Of a DNA stretch of 64,000 nt, positions 52,526 through 62,585 are shown in pieces. The position numbers and the translations under genes are program-made. The stretch comes from CAVQBP01 sp963710745 (lineage in GTDB: Bacteria > Bacteroidota > Ignavibacteria > Ignavibacteriales > Ignavibacteriaceae): contig CAVQBP010000016.1 of NCBI GenBank assembly GCA_963710745.1, positions 186,001 to 250,000 of the forward strand, given 5' to 3'. The notes beneath the pieces were generated by a model that saw nothing but the letters and a program-made list of their open reading frames with translations, was not told the origin of the DNA and did no database searches. How positions within the stretch are numbered: position 1 is the stretch's first letter; each line of letters opens with the position of its first letter.

Positions 52526-54715
52526 ATGATCATTGATGAGGTAATTATGCATGCGTTGGATAAAAATCTTGTTAAAGAATTTGATCTGCCTGAAGAAGTT
52601 AAAAAAATTATTGATACAATTCCGGGATTTGTCTGGAGTGCCAGACCAGACAGTTCTATAGTATATCTTAACCAGAGGGGACTTGAATTTACGGGAATGT
52701 CCCTTGATGAATTAAGCAACCGGGATTGGAGAGAGTCCGGTATACTTCACCCGGATGATGTGCAAAATATTTTTGAAACCTGGAGAACTATAGTGGAATC
52801 GGGAAAACCAGGGAAGATAGAAATCAGGATGAGGCAACATGATGGAGAATATTTATGGATGCTTATGCGGGTTATACCGCATTTTGATGAAAACGGTAAT
52901 CTCACTGCCTGGTGGGGGATTAATTTTGAAATCGATAAAAGGAAAAAATCAGAAGATAAGCTTAGAAAAAGCGAAGCATATTTAGCCGAAGCACAGAAAT
53001 TAAGCCGGACGGGTTGTTTTTGGATCGATTCATCTACCAATGAATTATGGTGTTCGGAAGAAATATTTAATATTGCGGGATTCGAAAAAGGAAAAAAGCC
53101 CGCATTAGAAGGTGCATTTATTAGAGTTCATCCCTATGATCGGCAAAAGATACTGGAAATACTTGGACAGAACATGGTAAAAGGTAATCTTCTGGATTAT
53201 GAAAACAGAGCCTTAATGGGGGATGGAAGTATTAAATATATTCATGTTGTTGCACATCCGGTAAATTTTAATACCGGTTCAAAGGAATTCGTTGGAGCGG
53301 TTTCTGATATTACACAAATGAAGCTGGCAGAACAGGAAATTCGACAAAAAGAAAAAAATTTTAGAGAAATTGTCGAGTCAGTGTCATGTCTTATAATTGT
53401 TATGGCTGCTGATGGACAATTTCTTTATGCTAATAATAACCTGCTTAGTTATACCGGCTATAAACAAGAAGAAGTTATTTTAGAAGGTTTTCGTGAACTG
53501 ATTTTTCATCCTGTAGATTTTGCACAAATGCACTCAAAACGAAAGCAGGTTCTATTGGAGAAAAAGCAATTTGAAACGGAAACTCGAATTCTCGGCAAGG
53601 ACGGTAAGTATAGATGGTTTCTAACAGGGTTTAACCCATTAAAAGATAAAGATGGAAATGTCATTCAGTGGTATGCCTCTGCTACTGATATTGATGATCG
53701 AAAACGCTGGGAAGAAATAGTTCACAATGAAAATATTGCTCTTAGAGAAGAAATTGAAAGCACTTCCAACCTGAATATTATCGGTACCAGCAGACAAATA
53801 CAAAATATTAATCATTTGATTTCTTTAGTAGCATTAACAAATAGTTCGGTCCTTATACTTGGTGAAACAGGAACAGGTAAAGAACTGGTGGCCAGAGCAA
53901 TACATAATGGTTCTAATAGAAAAGATAAACCAATGATTAAAGTAAATTGTGCTGCTTTGCCGGCCAACTTAACAGAGAGTGAATTATTCGGACATGAAAA
54001 AGGGAGTTTCACCGGTGCTCTTGAGAGAAGAATAGGGAAATTTGAATTAGCTAATAATTCCACTTTATTTTTAGACGAAATAGGAGAATTACCTTTAGAA
54101 TTACAAGTGAAATTACTGAGAGTTTTACAGGAGAAGGAGTTTGAAAGGATAGGAGGAAAAGAAACAATTAAAACAGATGTACGAATTATAGCGGCCTCAA
54201 ACAGAAACCTGCCGAATGAAGTCAAAGATGGAAACTTCAGGAGTGATTTATATTATCGATTAAATGTTTTCCCGATAATCGTCCCTCCGTTAAGGGAAAG
54301 AAAAACTGATATCCCTATTCTCGCAAATCATTTTTTAACCAGGTCTTCAAAAAATATCGGGAAAATAATAAATGCTATTTCGGATAAAGTAATGGAAGAT
54401 TTAGTTAACTATAGATGGCCGGGAAATGTCAGGGAACTGGAACATCTTATTGAAAGAAGCGTGATTCTTAACGATGAGATCATAAATGATATTCATCTGC
54501 CGCAAATTGAGCCAAAAGGAAATAACAATGGAGATGGTGCTGTTAAAACCATACATGACAATGAACGGGATTATATTTTATCGGTTTTGAAAAAGTGTAA
54601 CGGCAAAAAAGGAGGAGCAGATGGAGCAGCTGCACTGCTCGGTATACCGGTTTCAATCCTGAGTTCTAAAATAAAAAAATTAGGAATAACAAAAGAACAG
54701 ATTTATTCATCTTAG
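52526..54715 (+). CDS. Sigma-54-dependent activator with three PAS domains
   Basis: Three PAS domains occupy about 25-140 (FVWSARPDSSIVYLNQRGLEFTG), 150-265 and 275-395. They are followed by the AAA+ module with Walker A GETGTGKE near 440, the sigma-54-contacting loop as GSFTGA (normally GAFTGA) near 490, and Walker B TLFLDEIGELP. The arginine-finger region SDLYYRLNVFPI and RWPGNVRELEHLIERS follow, then a Fis-type helix-turn-helix at the end (GGADGAAALLGIPVSILSSKIKKLG). There is no receiver or His-box, so PAS ligands (haem, flavin or small molecules) must control it. An alternative start at 52547 follows GAGG and is equally likely. Confidence 0.94.
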   Translation: MIIDEVIMHALDKNLVKEFDLPEEVKKIIDTIPGFVWSARPDSSIVYLNQRGLEFTGMSLDELSNRDWRESGILHPDDVQNIFETWRTIVESGKPGKIEIRMRQHDGEYLWMLMRVIPHFDENGNLTAWWGINFEIDKRKKSEDKLRKSEAYLAEAQKLSRTGCFWIDSSTNELWCSEEIFNIAGFEKGKKPALEGAFIRVHPYDRQKILEILGQNMVKGNLLDYENRALMGDGSIKYIHVVAHPVNFNTGSKEFVGAVSDITQMKLAEQEIRQKEKNFREIVESVSCLIIVMAADGQFLYANNNLLSYTGYKQEEVILEGFRELIFHPVDFAQMHSKRKQVLLEKKQFETETRILGKDGKYRWFLTGFNPLKDKDGNVIQWYASATDIDDRKRWEEIVHNENIALREEIESTSNLNIIGTSRQIQNINHLISLVALTNSSVLILGETGTGKELVARAIHNGSNRKDKPMIKVNCAALPANLTESELFGHEKGSFTGALERRIGKFELANNSTLFLDEIGELPLELQVKLLRVLQEKEFERIGGKETIKTDVRIIAASNRNLPNEVKDGNFRSDLYYRLNVFPIIVPPLRERKTDIPILANHFLTRSSKNIGKIINAISDKVMEDLVNYRWPGNVRELEHLIERSVILNDEIINDIHLPQIEPKGNNNGDGAVKTIHDNERDYILSVLKKCNGKKGGADGAAALLGIPVSILSSKIKKLGITKEQIYSS

Positions 54716-54760
54716 CAAAATTATTCACATATATATTACTCAAGTTGTCCATTATTAGAA

Positions 54761-54853
54761 TGTCATTTCGAAGGAGCAGAATTTGCTCCCTTTAGCGGCC
54801 GCTGAGAACTGTAAGCCTTTGGATTAAATCTTTTCAAAGTATAAGATTTCTCA
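54761..54853. repeat. Partial copy of the 11747 inverted-repeat family
   Basis: TGTCATTTCGA and AAATCTTTTCAAAGTATAAG, followed by ATTTCTCAG, correspond to TGTCATTTCGA and AAATCTTTTCAAAACGTAAG/ATTTCTCCC in 11747-11867. A GC-rich insertion (TTTAGCGGCCGCTGAG) separates the blocks here. Confidence 0.65.
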
Positions 54854-54917
54854 GAACAATTAATTTGAATTTAAGATTCGAATAATAAAGGATATTTTTT
54901 AGAGAGGTAGATTTGAT

Positions 54918-57550
54918 ATGTCGAACAATAACTCAGAGAACTTTCAATCAAAAAGTATTGAAGATGTTCTAAAAGAATTAAATACAAATTTAAAAACCGG
55001 GTTAAGCGATACGGAAGTTCAGGTAAGGATAAAAAAATATGGATTAAATGAGATCCCCGAAAAAGAAGAAACTTTTTTGCACAGGGTGCTCAGAAGATTC
55101 TGGGGACCAATTCCATGGATGATAGAAATTGCGGCAATCCTTTCTGCTGTTGTGCAGAAGTGGGAAGACTTCGGAATAATATCTACCCTCCTTTTTGTGA
55201 ATGCATTTATTGACTTATGGCAGGAAAGTAAAGCATTAAGCGCATTAAGTGTTCTCAAACAAAAATTAGCAAAAAAAGCAACTGTTCTTCGAAACAGTGT
55301 ATTCACATCTGTTGATGCAAAAGAGCTGGTACCCGGAGATATAATCAAAATTAAAATAGGTGAAATACTTCCTGCCGATGTAAAGCTTATTGAGGGTGAA
55401 TATATCCAGATTGATCAATCTGCATTGACAGGTGAATCTTTACCTGTCACAAAACATTCTAACGACATCGCATATGCAAATTCGGTAGCTAAACAGGGAG
55501 AAATGATTTCGGTTGTTACACTGACCGGGTTAAATACATATTTTGGAAAAACTGTATCTCTTGTAGTAAAAGCCGAGAAAGAACAAAAAAGTCATTTCCA
55601 GAAAATGGTAGTAAAAGTAGGTAATTACCTAATCTTTACTACAATAACATTAGCCGTAATAATTATCTTAACAGCTTTGTACAGAGATGAAAATATGATT
55701 AACATTTTAAGATTTACTCTTGTACTTACTGTTGCTGCTATCCCTGTTGCATTACCTGCAGTGCTGACGGTTACAATGGCTGTAGGAGCAATTGCTCTTT
55801 CAAAAAAACAAGCAATTGTCAGCAGGCTCGCATCCATTGAAGAGCTTGCGGGGATAGATATTTTATGTTCGGACAAAACAGGAACACTAACTAAAAATCA
55901 GATGACAGTCGCCGAACCGGTTACTTATTCGGGATTTGATGTTAAAATACTTATGCTTTATGCGGCCCTGTCTTCAAAAGAAGAAAATAGTGATCCGATC
56001 GAGATCCCAATTTTCCAGTATTTAAAGGGAAATAATTTATATGATGAATTAAAAAAATATACAGTAGAAAAGTTTACACCATTTGATCCTGTCAATAAAC
56101 GAACGCAGGCAATTGTTAGTAAGGATAATGAAAGGATTACGATCACTAAGGGAGCACCGCAGGTAATATTAAAATTATCGGCCAAAAGTATAAATGCAGA
56201 TTTGATTTCAAAAACAATTAATGATTTTGCCCGGAAAGGCTACCGGACTCTCGGTACGGCTGTTAAAAAAGAGGGGGAAAAGATTTCAAATTTGTTGGTA
56301 TTATTCCTTTATATGATCCTCCGCGGGATGATGCAAAAGAAACTATTGCCGAAGCAAATAAATTAGGTTTAAATGTAAAAATGGTTACGGGAGATAATGT
56401 GGCAATAGCCGCACAAATTTCGGCTCAACTTGGTTTAAACTCAAATATTCTAGAAGCAGATGAATTAAAGAGCGGCAATAGTGCAGAATTTATAAAGATG
56501 ACTGAAATACTTGCAAAAACTATACAGCAAAAATTAAGTCCGAATTTACCGGAGGCACAATTAAAAGAATTTGCAAAGGAAGTAAGTAAAGAATTGGAAG
56601 CCGTGATACATTCAGAAAATGCCGGGAAAGATAAAAGCAGAAAGAACGATTCTGAAATGATTAGAATAATTGAAGGGTCAGGCGGATTTGCACAGGTATT
56701 CCCCGAAGATAAATATACAATTGTCGAGCAGCTCCAAAAAGGAAATCATATTGTCGGGATGACCGGCGACGGAGTAAATGATGCCCCGGCTCTTAAAAAA
56801 GCCGATGCAGGTATCGCAGTTGCGGGTGCCACCGATGCAGCCAGGGCAGCCGCAGATTTAGTTTTAATGGCCCCCGGCATTTCGGTAATTATTGATGCAA
56901 TTAAACAAGCACGCGTAATTTTTGAAAGAATGAACAGCTATGCTATTTATAGGGTTGCAGAAACTATCAGGGTAATCTTTTTTATGACTCTTGCAATTTT
57001 AATTTTCAATTTTTACCCGGTTACTGCGATTATGCTGATCATTCTTGCTCTCTTAAATGATATACCTATAATTACAATCGCTTATGATAATACTAAAACA
57101 GATCCCTTCCCCGTTAAGTGGAACAATAGGGAATTATTCGGTCTTTCAACTCTTTTAGGAATTGCAGGCGTAATTTCATCTTTTTTAATTTTCTATCTGC
57201 TCGAAACTTATTCGGGTTTTTCACAGTCTTTAATCCAGGCGGCAATATTCACTAAATTAATAATTGCGGGGCATGCAACGATCTTTAATACAAGAACAAG
57301 CGATTGGTTTTTCAAAAAACCTTTTCCTTCAAAATCACTTTTATTTGCTTCTTTATCGACAGCGTTTTTAGGTTTGATTGTCGGTGTATATGGAGTTTTT
57401 GTGCCTGCAATCGGATGGAAATGGGGATTGATCGTTACAGGTTACGCACTATTATGGTTTCTCTTTAACGATTGTGTGAAAGTATTTTTCTATAGGAATT
57501 TCATAAAAGAAAATAAAATCTTTCATAAATATTTCAGCCAGGTTCATTGA
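54918..57550 (+). pseudogene. Plasma-membrane-type H+-ATPase (P3A), single frameshift
   Basis: The gene is open from ATG 54918 to about 56270 and again in the next frame to 57550. The lesion is in GAGGGGGAAAAG at 56271-56282: one G more restores GGKDFKFVGIIPLYDPPR. Together about 877 residues carry the actuator motif ALTGESLP, the phosphorylated Asp in CSDKTGTLTKNQ, the hinge MTGDGVNDAPALKKADAGIA and the P3A signature AADLVLMAPGISVI. The enzyme would pump protons using ATP and set the membrane potential. An extra segment (SPNLPEAQLKEFAKEVSKEL) lies between two P-domain motifs. A recent mutation, a phase-variable G run or a sequencing error are all possible. Confidence 0.9.
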
Positions 57551-58350
57551 GCTGTCATTAGATTTTCTATAAAAATAAAAATATTATGAATACCCGGGAT
57601 GTAATGCTGTGTTAAGGAAATCAGTTAAAAAAGACTTAAAAATTAAAAGGCTTCCATCCAGTGAGGAAGGAATTCTTTATTTTTAGAAATCAATCCATTC
57701 TGCCTGATACATCTGAATGGGTGTGCAAAAACCAGGGAACCTTTAAAATAAAGATGGATGGCTCTATTCAGAGTTATTTTCTGAATACCTGCCATCCACT
57801 CAAATTCTAACAATTTACCCCGAAAATGTTAAAACCGGAAGTTTATTATAACAACCGCTAATAAATATACTAAAAGACTGAACAGAGTCAACAGGAAACT
57901 AAAATAAATAGCAAAAATATTATTACAATTTGATGAAAAAATAAAGAAACTATTTTGAGGAAAAATATTAAAACTTTTGAGGGGGAAAATTACCTAATAA
58001 TGGAATTCAATATAATCTGAATTTCAACGGCAAGTAAAGATTAGCATCATATTTATAATTTCTCTTATCCCGGCAATAAACCGCAATTATTGGACAAGTT
58101 ATAAATCTGACTGATAATATTAAGAGTTGCAAGAAAATAATAAATTGATTTTTAAGTGTAAAAATAATTTGGCAGATCAGATGAACCGATATTCCTGTTT
58201 ATAAAGAATGGTAAATAAAATTACTTAATGCATAAAAATTGTCTTTATTATCACACCACAAGAGCTATAAATTCATTAATTATTTTATTAGTGATTAAAT
58301 AGAATTATGAGAAGTTTGCAGTAAGATAACGGTTAACAGGTCTGGGGAGG
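57551..58350. other. Intergenic region, 800 bases, no gene seen
   Basis: No frame looks coding on either strand. Short direct words (GGATGG, CTATTTTGAGG/CTTTTGAGG) recur but form no structure I can define. It may be a decayed gene or hold regulatory sequences for the small gene at 58351. Confidence 0.45.
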
Positions 58351-58578
58351 ATGATGAAAAATTTTTACGACAAAGTCGTGAAATGCAGCAGATGCGGCAA
58401 CGAAGCTATATTAACAGAATCAAGCGGGCTGAACGATAAAACAACTATGTGTCTTAGCTGCGGTTATTATAAGTGCGGCAGTTTCGTTTCTTCATTGGAA
58501 TTAAATGATGTGAATGGTTTCCGGTCGGATTTAGGGATGGAACCGCTTGAAAAGTTAGAGACTTACAAGAACGGCTGA
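58351..58578 (+). CDS. Small zinc-ribbon protein
   Basis: The 75-residue protein has the zinc pair CSRCGNEA near 13-16 and CLSCGYYKCG near 34-37, so a CxxC/CxxC ribbon. The rest is short and acidic (LNDVNGFRSDLGMEPLEKLE). It is soluble and might bind nucleic acid or a partner protein. A GGGGAGG precedes the ATG pair. I do not recognise a family beyond the zinc ribbon; it could be a stress-type regulator. A 193-base gap separates it from the lmo0937-type gene. Confidence 0.65.
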   Translation: MMKNFYDKVVKCSRCGNEAILTESSGLNDKTTMCLSCGYYKCGSFVSSLELNDVNGFRSDLGMEPLEKLETYKNG

Positions 58579-58771
58579 GCTTAATGCTTACAAATTGTTA
58601 AGTAATGACTTAATCCATGATTTAAATCCCCTTGAAAATCTTTGTCACATTGCAACAACGATGTGTTTATATCTATAGCTATCTGTTTATTTAAGTATAT
58701 ATTGGAATTTAACATTATTATTAAAAAATAATGTGAAGTTTAATATGATTTAAAATTTGAATGGAGGCTTT

Positions 58772-58921
58772 ATGCTTTGGACAATATTCGTAATTTTATT
58801 GGTACTATGGTTTTTAGGTTTAGTAACTTCATATACTTTAGGAGGTTTTATACATATACTTTTAGTGGTAGCAATAATAATACTGGTTATTAATCTTATT
58901 TCGGGCCGGAGAACAGTTTAA
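58772..58921 (+). CDS. lmo0937-type small membrane protein (49 residues)
   Basis: The 49-residue product MLWTIFVILLVLWFLGLVTS followed by YTLGGFIHILLVVAII and a short tail (NLISGRRTV) matches the lmo0937 family of two-helix membrane proteins (hydrophobic helix, YTxGGxIHxLL turn, second helix). The family is widespread and is often next to stress genes; its function is not known. The ribosome site GGAGG is six bases before the ATG. A strong terminator follows 24 bases after the stop, so it is a single-gene unit. Confidence 0.88.
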   Translation: MLWTIFVILLVLWFLGLVTSYTLGGFIHILLVVAIIILVINLISGRRTV

Positions 58922-58945
58922 GTTATTTGCTACTATCCCCGGATA

Positions 58946-58978
58946 GGCTAAATCTTAAACAGATTTAGCCTTTTTTTT
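58946..58978 (+). terminator. Rho-independent terminator of the lmo0937-type gene
   Basis: A perfect ten-bp stem GGCTAAATCT/AGATTTAGCC with a five-base loop precedes a run of eight T. Confidence 0.95.
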
Positions 58979-59281
58979 AATCTTTTTCTTGATTCGGGAT
59001 CATGAGATTGAAGATATATAGTTGAATTTTTACTGCAATAATTTTTAATGCAATTAAAGCAGCATTATTATTAAGAGAAACATCATCAACTTTTTCCAAT
59101 AACAAATCCTCCTGATCATTTGAAGAATCAGATGAATGATTAAAATCACTGAAATAATCAAATAATAAATTCTATTTGCATCCCCCGGCAAAGATTTTAA
59201 TATAAGTGATTATTTACACTATTCAATTTTGAGTTTTTTTTAATTTGAGATTATTAACCAACTAATTATAAGGAGAACGTA
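58979..59281. other. Intergenic region, no gene seen
   Basis: The 303 bases are AT-rich with no credible gene. They hold the promoter of csbD and a strong ribosome site (AAGGAG) at the right end. Confidence 0.5.
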
Positions 59282-59467
59282 ATGGACAGATTAAGAATAA
59301 AAGGTAACTGGAACGAACTGAAAGGAAAAATTAAACAAAAATGGAGCGGTCTGACTGATGATGATTTAAAATATGAAGAAGGGAAAGAAGATGAATTATT
59401 AGGCAGGATTCAAAAGAAAACCAGCGAAACCCGGGAAGAAGTAATAAAATATATCAATAGTATTTAA
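59282..59467 (+). CDS. CsbD family stress protein
   Basis: The 61-residue protein matches the CsbD family: MDRLRIKGNWNELKGKIKQKWSGLTDDDLKY with the hallmark GNWNELKGKIKQKW, then EEGKEDELLGRIQKKTSETREEV. It is hydrophilic, helical and disordered-like. In Bacillus CsbD is under the general stress sigma factor; in other groups it responds to desiccation or osmotic stress. The AAGGAGAACGT site precedes the ATG. It is a single-gene unit with a hairpin downstream, beside other small stress-type genes. Confidence 0.93.
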   Translation: MDRLRIKGNWNELKGKIKQKWSGLTDDDLKYEEGKEDELLGRIQKKTSETREEVIKYINSI

Positions 59468-59586
59468 TCAAAATAACTATCTCATGTTACGCAACCTTGG
59501 GAATATTGGAAAAATGGAGTAATGGAATTGACCAAATTTTCCATTATTCTAAAATTTCAATACTCCAAAGATTATATTTACATAAA

Positions 59587-59621
59587 AATGGAATGAGAAC
59601 TAATATTTTTCTCATTCCATT
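59587..59621. terminator. Inverted repeat between csbD and the DUF72 gene
   Basis: A perfect 13-bp stem AATGGAATGAGAA/TTCTCATTCCATT with a nine-base loop lies between convergent genes. There is no clean T run; it may serve both strands. Confidence 0.6.
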
Positions 59622-59750
59622 ATAATTTATCCGAAGCACTTTTTCTGCTTTCTTATTAACTATCGGTTTTTAGAAGCCCGCTTAAATTAATTATCTTGAT
59701 ATCATCTTTTTAACGGGAACAAATTTATTTTTAGGAAAATATGTAATCAA

Positions 59751-60602
59751 TTATAAGAGTTTTTGGATTTTCTCAATCGTCATCGGTGCGCACCCTTCAT
59801 AATGATTATTAACATTTAAGTAAACATCCACATCTTTATTCTGAAGATCTTTTATCATCTCAATTATCTCTTTCAGTTCATCATCCCTGTTGATATAGAT
59901 CTTATTCCAGTTTTCACCCGATATTTTTTCTATTCCGCTTCTGTCCGGACCATGCAGCCGGATGATCGTCTGTCCGTTAATATAGTCTTTATATTTATTA
60001 TAAATTCCTATAACCGGCGGCATGAAATAACCCTGCAGGAAAACGTTAGTAAGATCCAAATCTTTTAAAAATCTGAAGTAAGATGTGTTGAGATAATTCG
60101 GATTTCTTATTTCGATTGACATTGGCGGAACATCTGCCGGCAGGGAAGTGAAGAACTGATGGAGATGTCTTTGAAACCCTGAAAGTGAGGATATCTTCTG
60201 CTTGTTCAGATATTCGAACTGGAAGATTAAAGAACCGATTTGATTTCTAACCGGCTTCATTATCTGCAGAAATTCTTCGAATAGCTCTACCGACATGAAG
60301 TGAGGATTCTTCCTTAAAGGCTCGCCTCTTTTCCTGCTGTAGTAGTGAGTAAGAGTAATAGAATTAGGGATTTTGACAGTGAATTTAAAATCTCCAGGAA
60401 CAGATTTTTTGTATTCCTCGACTGTCTTTATATCCGGGAGCTTTACAATATCGAATAAGGACCAGAACCATTGATCGACTTCAACTGAATTGTAATGCTT
60501 CGAATACTCTTCAAGATAATTTATCTCACCAAATTCCGGATATATAATTCCTTTCCAGGAATCATATTTCCAGCTGCAGGTACCGGTATGTAATTTATTC
60601 AT
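59751..60602 (-). CDS. DUF72 domain protein
   Basis: The 283-residue protein is the YecE-like DUF72 family with a TIM-barrel-like fold. It has the hallmark start HTGTCSWKYDSWKGIIYPEFGEINYLEEYSKHYNSVEVD, then FKFTVKIPNSITLTHYYSRKRG, the strand IEIRNPNYL and a C-terminal VDVYLNVNNHYEGCAPMTIEKI. The function is unknown, although the residues facing the barrel (TGTCSW, VEVD, NNHYEG) are conserved. It is a single gene, convergent with csbD. A small relic of another copy lies at 35697. The divergent gene at 60950 begins the unknown operon. Confidence 0.9.
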   Translation of the reverse strand: MNKLHTGTCSWKYDSWKGIIYPEFGEINYLEEYSKHYNSVEVDQWFWSLFDIVKLPDIKTVEEYKKSVPGDFKFTVKIPNSITLTHYYSRKRGEPLRKNPHFMSVELFEEFLQIMKPVRNQIGSLIFQFEYLNKQKISSLSGFQRHLHQFFTSLPADVPPMSIEIRNPNYLNTSYFRFLKDLDLTNVFLQGYFMPPVIGIYNKYKDYINGQTIIRLHGPDRSGIEKISGENWNKIYINRDDELKEIIEMIKDLQNKDVDVYLNVNNHYEGCAPMTIEKIQKLL

Positions 60603-60949
60603 GAATGCAAATTAAATATGAATAATTAAAAATTAAAAATTTACTGAGATTTGAATTGTTTTGTTTCTCTCACAATTTACACAATTAATCAAAATTCCTA
60701 CCGGGCTTAAATACAAATTGCAAAATAACTACTACTAGTATTGTCAAACAATTGTTACAATTGTTATTATTATTGTTACATCTTTGGTAGAGAAATCATT
60801 TGTCATTTCCTAATTTAGCTGCAGAATTCTTTACAATCTTCACTTAACAAACCTTACTCGCTTCATTGTTAAGTTCAATCATTGTAACTATCTGACCGGT
60901 TAATCATATAATAATTTTTTATTAACAATTTAAATTCCAGGAGGAAAAG
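60603..60949. other. Intergenic region before the unknown operon
   Basis: These 347 AT-rich bases lie between divergent genes. The only clear element is the overlapping repeat at 60748-60766. The right end has the strong ribosome site CAGGAGG. Confidence 0.5.
60748..60766. promoter_or_regulatory. Overlapping tandem repeat ACAATTGTTA, possible operator
   Basis: ACAATTGTTA occurs twice with one base shared (60748-60757 and 60757-60766). Each contains the palindrome CAATTG, and AACAATTGTT is fully palindromic. It lies about 185 bases before the operon's first ATG. Tandem palindromes of this type suit a dimeric repressor or activator, but chance is possible in AT-rich DNA. Confidence 0.4.
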
Positions 60950-62527
60950 ATGGCAATAAACAGTTCAGTTGGTTTTTATGCGGGACAAAATGTGGTCCCT
61001 TCTGTCCGTAAATTTGCTTCCGAAAGTTTCAACACAGCAATAGCAACTTTAGGTTATAACCCCGGCGATATATTGTTAAACAGGGTAACAGGCGGATTTA
61101 ATAGTGTTGTGCAAATTTCCGCTTCCTATTGTTTAAGAAGTTATATTGAGCAGACGGGGCAAATTAACGTTATCAGCAGAATGAGGGGTAAGGCCTTAAA
61201 AACATTGCTGAATGAAATTAGTAAGAAATTAACAGATCCATTTTGGGAAAATTATGAGCCTGTTGATGAACAGGCATACGGATTTGGATATAAATTACTT
61301 ACAGCTTCCCTCATTTTTGAAAAACAAAATGATGTTAAGATTAAATTAGAGGGGGAAGTCTCCTTTCTTACACAGGAATTGGAGATTAAACCGATTTTTG
61401 AAATTCCATCCTATATTAAAGAACAGGGACAGACTGCGGATGCTAATAAACAAACACCTGATGTTAAGAATGTTTTTAAAGTAGCTGCCTTTCTCGTTCC
61501 ACAGGAATTTATGAATACTGGAATTGCTTTTTATGATCCTCAATTAGAAAGAATACCGCTTGTGGTTACCAAAACAATTGGAAAGATTGAAGTTACACTG
61601 AATTGTAAGTTTAAATCCATCCAGTATCCCCCGCAGAAAGCAGTAGATATTGTACTGGATTTTAACAATTCCAAAACAGAAATTCAAACTGACGATGGTG
61701 ATACCAAGGTAATTTATAAAAAATTCCTGGAAATGAAAGAAGCTTATCTGAAATCTCTGGTTGTGCCGCGGGCAGAAATTATGCTGACACCTACGATATC
61801 ACTCGTAGGCCGGAATGCTGCAAATATTAATGTAGCAGAGCTACCGGAATTTGAAGCAATAGTATTTTACGTAAGTTCAGGAAATAAGCAGGCTATTTGT
61901 GCGGCATTTGATGTTGTCCCCGGCTGTAAAGGGATCATCGAAAGTGTTACACACTTTATAAGCGGCTTTGATTATGGTGTGATACATGACGAATATGTAA
62001 TTCAGAGGGTTTTACATCATAAATGGAATCAAGGCGGATTTGACCGTTCATTAAATATATCTAAAAAAGTATCTATTCATGTGAAGAGAAACGGCCATGA
62101 AAGGGATGAGGATGCTATGGTGTACGGCAGGTTAATATTGGAGAGTCTCGATATTGTGGCATTAGAACCGCACGCTGATTTAAGAGGAGATATATTATTC
62201 TTAAACGGACAAGCACAAGGTGTAGCAGACAGTGTTGTTTTATTGTCAGATGGAACTGTGCTGACGCCGGCGAATGCGGATTTAGGTCCTGCCGAGAATA
62301 CCGTCTGGGGAGTTGATACTGTGGCGAGCCTGAGTATACCCTGGGAATCCGATCCGGAGTTAAGGGATTTTCAATATAAAGCGCATAGAGACGGTATACG
62401 GCATTTATCCAGGCCATTTTCGAGATTTCCGTTAAATTATGATATGCCTCATATTGAATATACCCGCACTGAGGCGATTCAAAAAAGAATGTTTTTTCTT
62501 GGAGAGATACCGGTTGTGTTTTTTTAA
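60950..62527 (+). CDS. Unknown 525-residue protein, first gene of the operon
   Basis: The start is preceded by CAGGAGG seven bases before ATG, the strongest ribosome site in the window. The product has no signal peptide or membrane helix and begins MAINSSVGFYAGQNVVPSVR, then LGYNPGDILLNRVTGG. The middle (about 150-300) is strand-rich (VSFLTQELEIKPIFEIP, VVTKTIGKIEVTLNCKF). The C-terminal third has mixed motifs such as HHKWNQGGFDRSLNISKKV, GDILFLNGQAQGVADSVVLL, WESDPELRDFQYKAHRDGI and ends EIPVVFF. I do not recognise any family. It could be a structural or shell-like protein, but that is a guess from size and strand content. The next gene begins 58 bases later. Confidence 0.75.
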   Translation: MAINSSVGFYAGQNVVPSVRKFASESFNTAIATLGYNPGDILLNRVTGGFNSVVQISASYCLRSYIEQTGQINVISRMRGKALKTLLNEISKKLTDPFWENYEPVDEQAYGFGYKLLTASLIFEKQNDVKIKLEGEVSFLTQELEIKPIFEIPSYIKEQGQTADANKQTPDVKNVFKVAAFLVPQEFMNTGIAFYDPQLERIPLVVTKTIGKIEVTLNCKFKSIQYPPQKAVDIVLDFNNSKTEIQTDDGDTKVIYKKFLEMKEAYLKSLVVPRAEIMLTPTISLVGRNAANINVAELPEFEAIVFYVSSGNKQAICAAFDVVPGCKGIIESVTHFISGFDYGVIHDEYVIQRVLHHKWNQGGFDRSLNISKKVSIHVKRNGHERDEDAMVYGRLILESLDIVALEPHADLRGDILFLNGQAQGVADSVVLLSDGTVLTPANADLGPAENTVWGVDTVASLSIPWESDPELRDFQYKAHRDGIRHLSRPFSRFPLNYDMPHIEYTRTEAIQKRMFFLGEIPVVFF

Positions 62528-62560
62528 TAGTACTTGGAGAGATACCTGTTGTGATTTTTA
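62498..62560. repeat. Short tandem duplication of the 525-residue gene's 3' end
   Basis: CTTGGAGAGATACCGGTTGTG at 62498 recurs as CTTGGAGAGATACCTGTTGTG at 62533, with the following T-rich tract, offset 35 bases. The first copy ends the coding sequence and the second is outside it. Confidence 0.8.
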
Positions 62561-62585
62561 ATATAATTAAGAAAGGAATAGAGAA

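Noticed and set aside
53812..54225. A 137-codon minus-strand frame inside the sigma-54 activator
   Set aside because: It is an antisense shadow of the AAA+ domain, which is clearly coding on the plus strand.
60950..62527. 525-residue protein as a phage tail sheath or capsid
   Set aside because: Size and strand content would allow it, but no recognisable sheath or capsid motif and no other phage genes are seen in the window.
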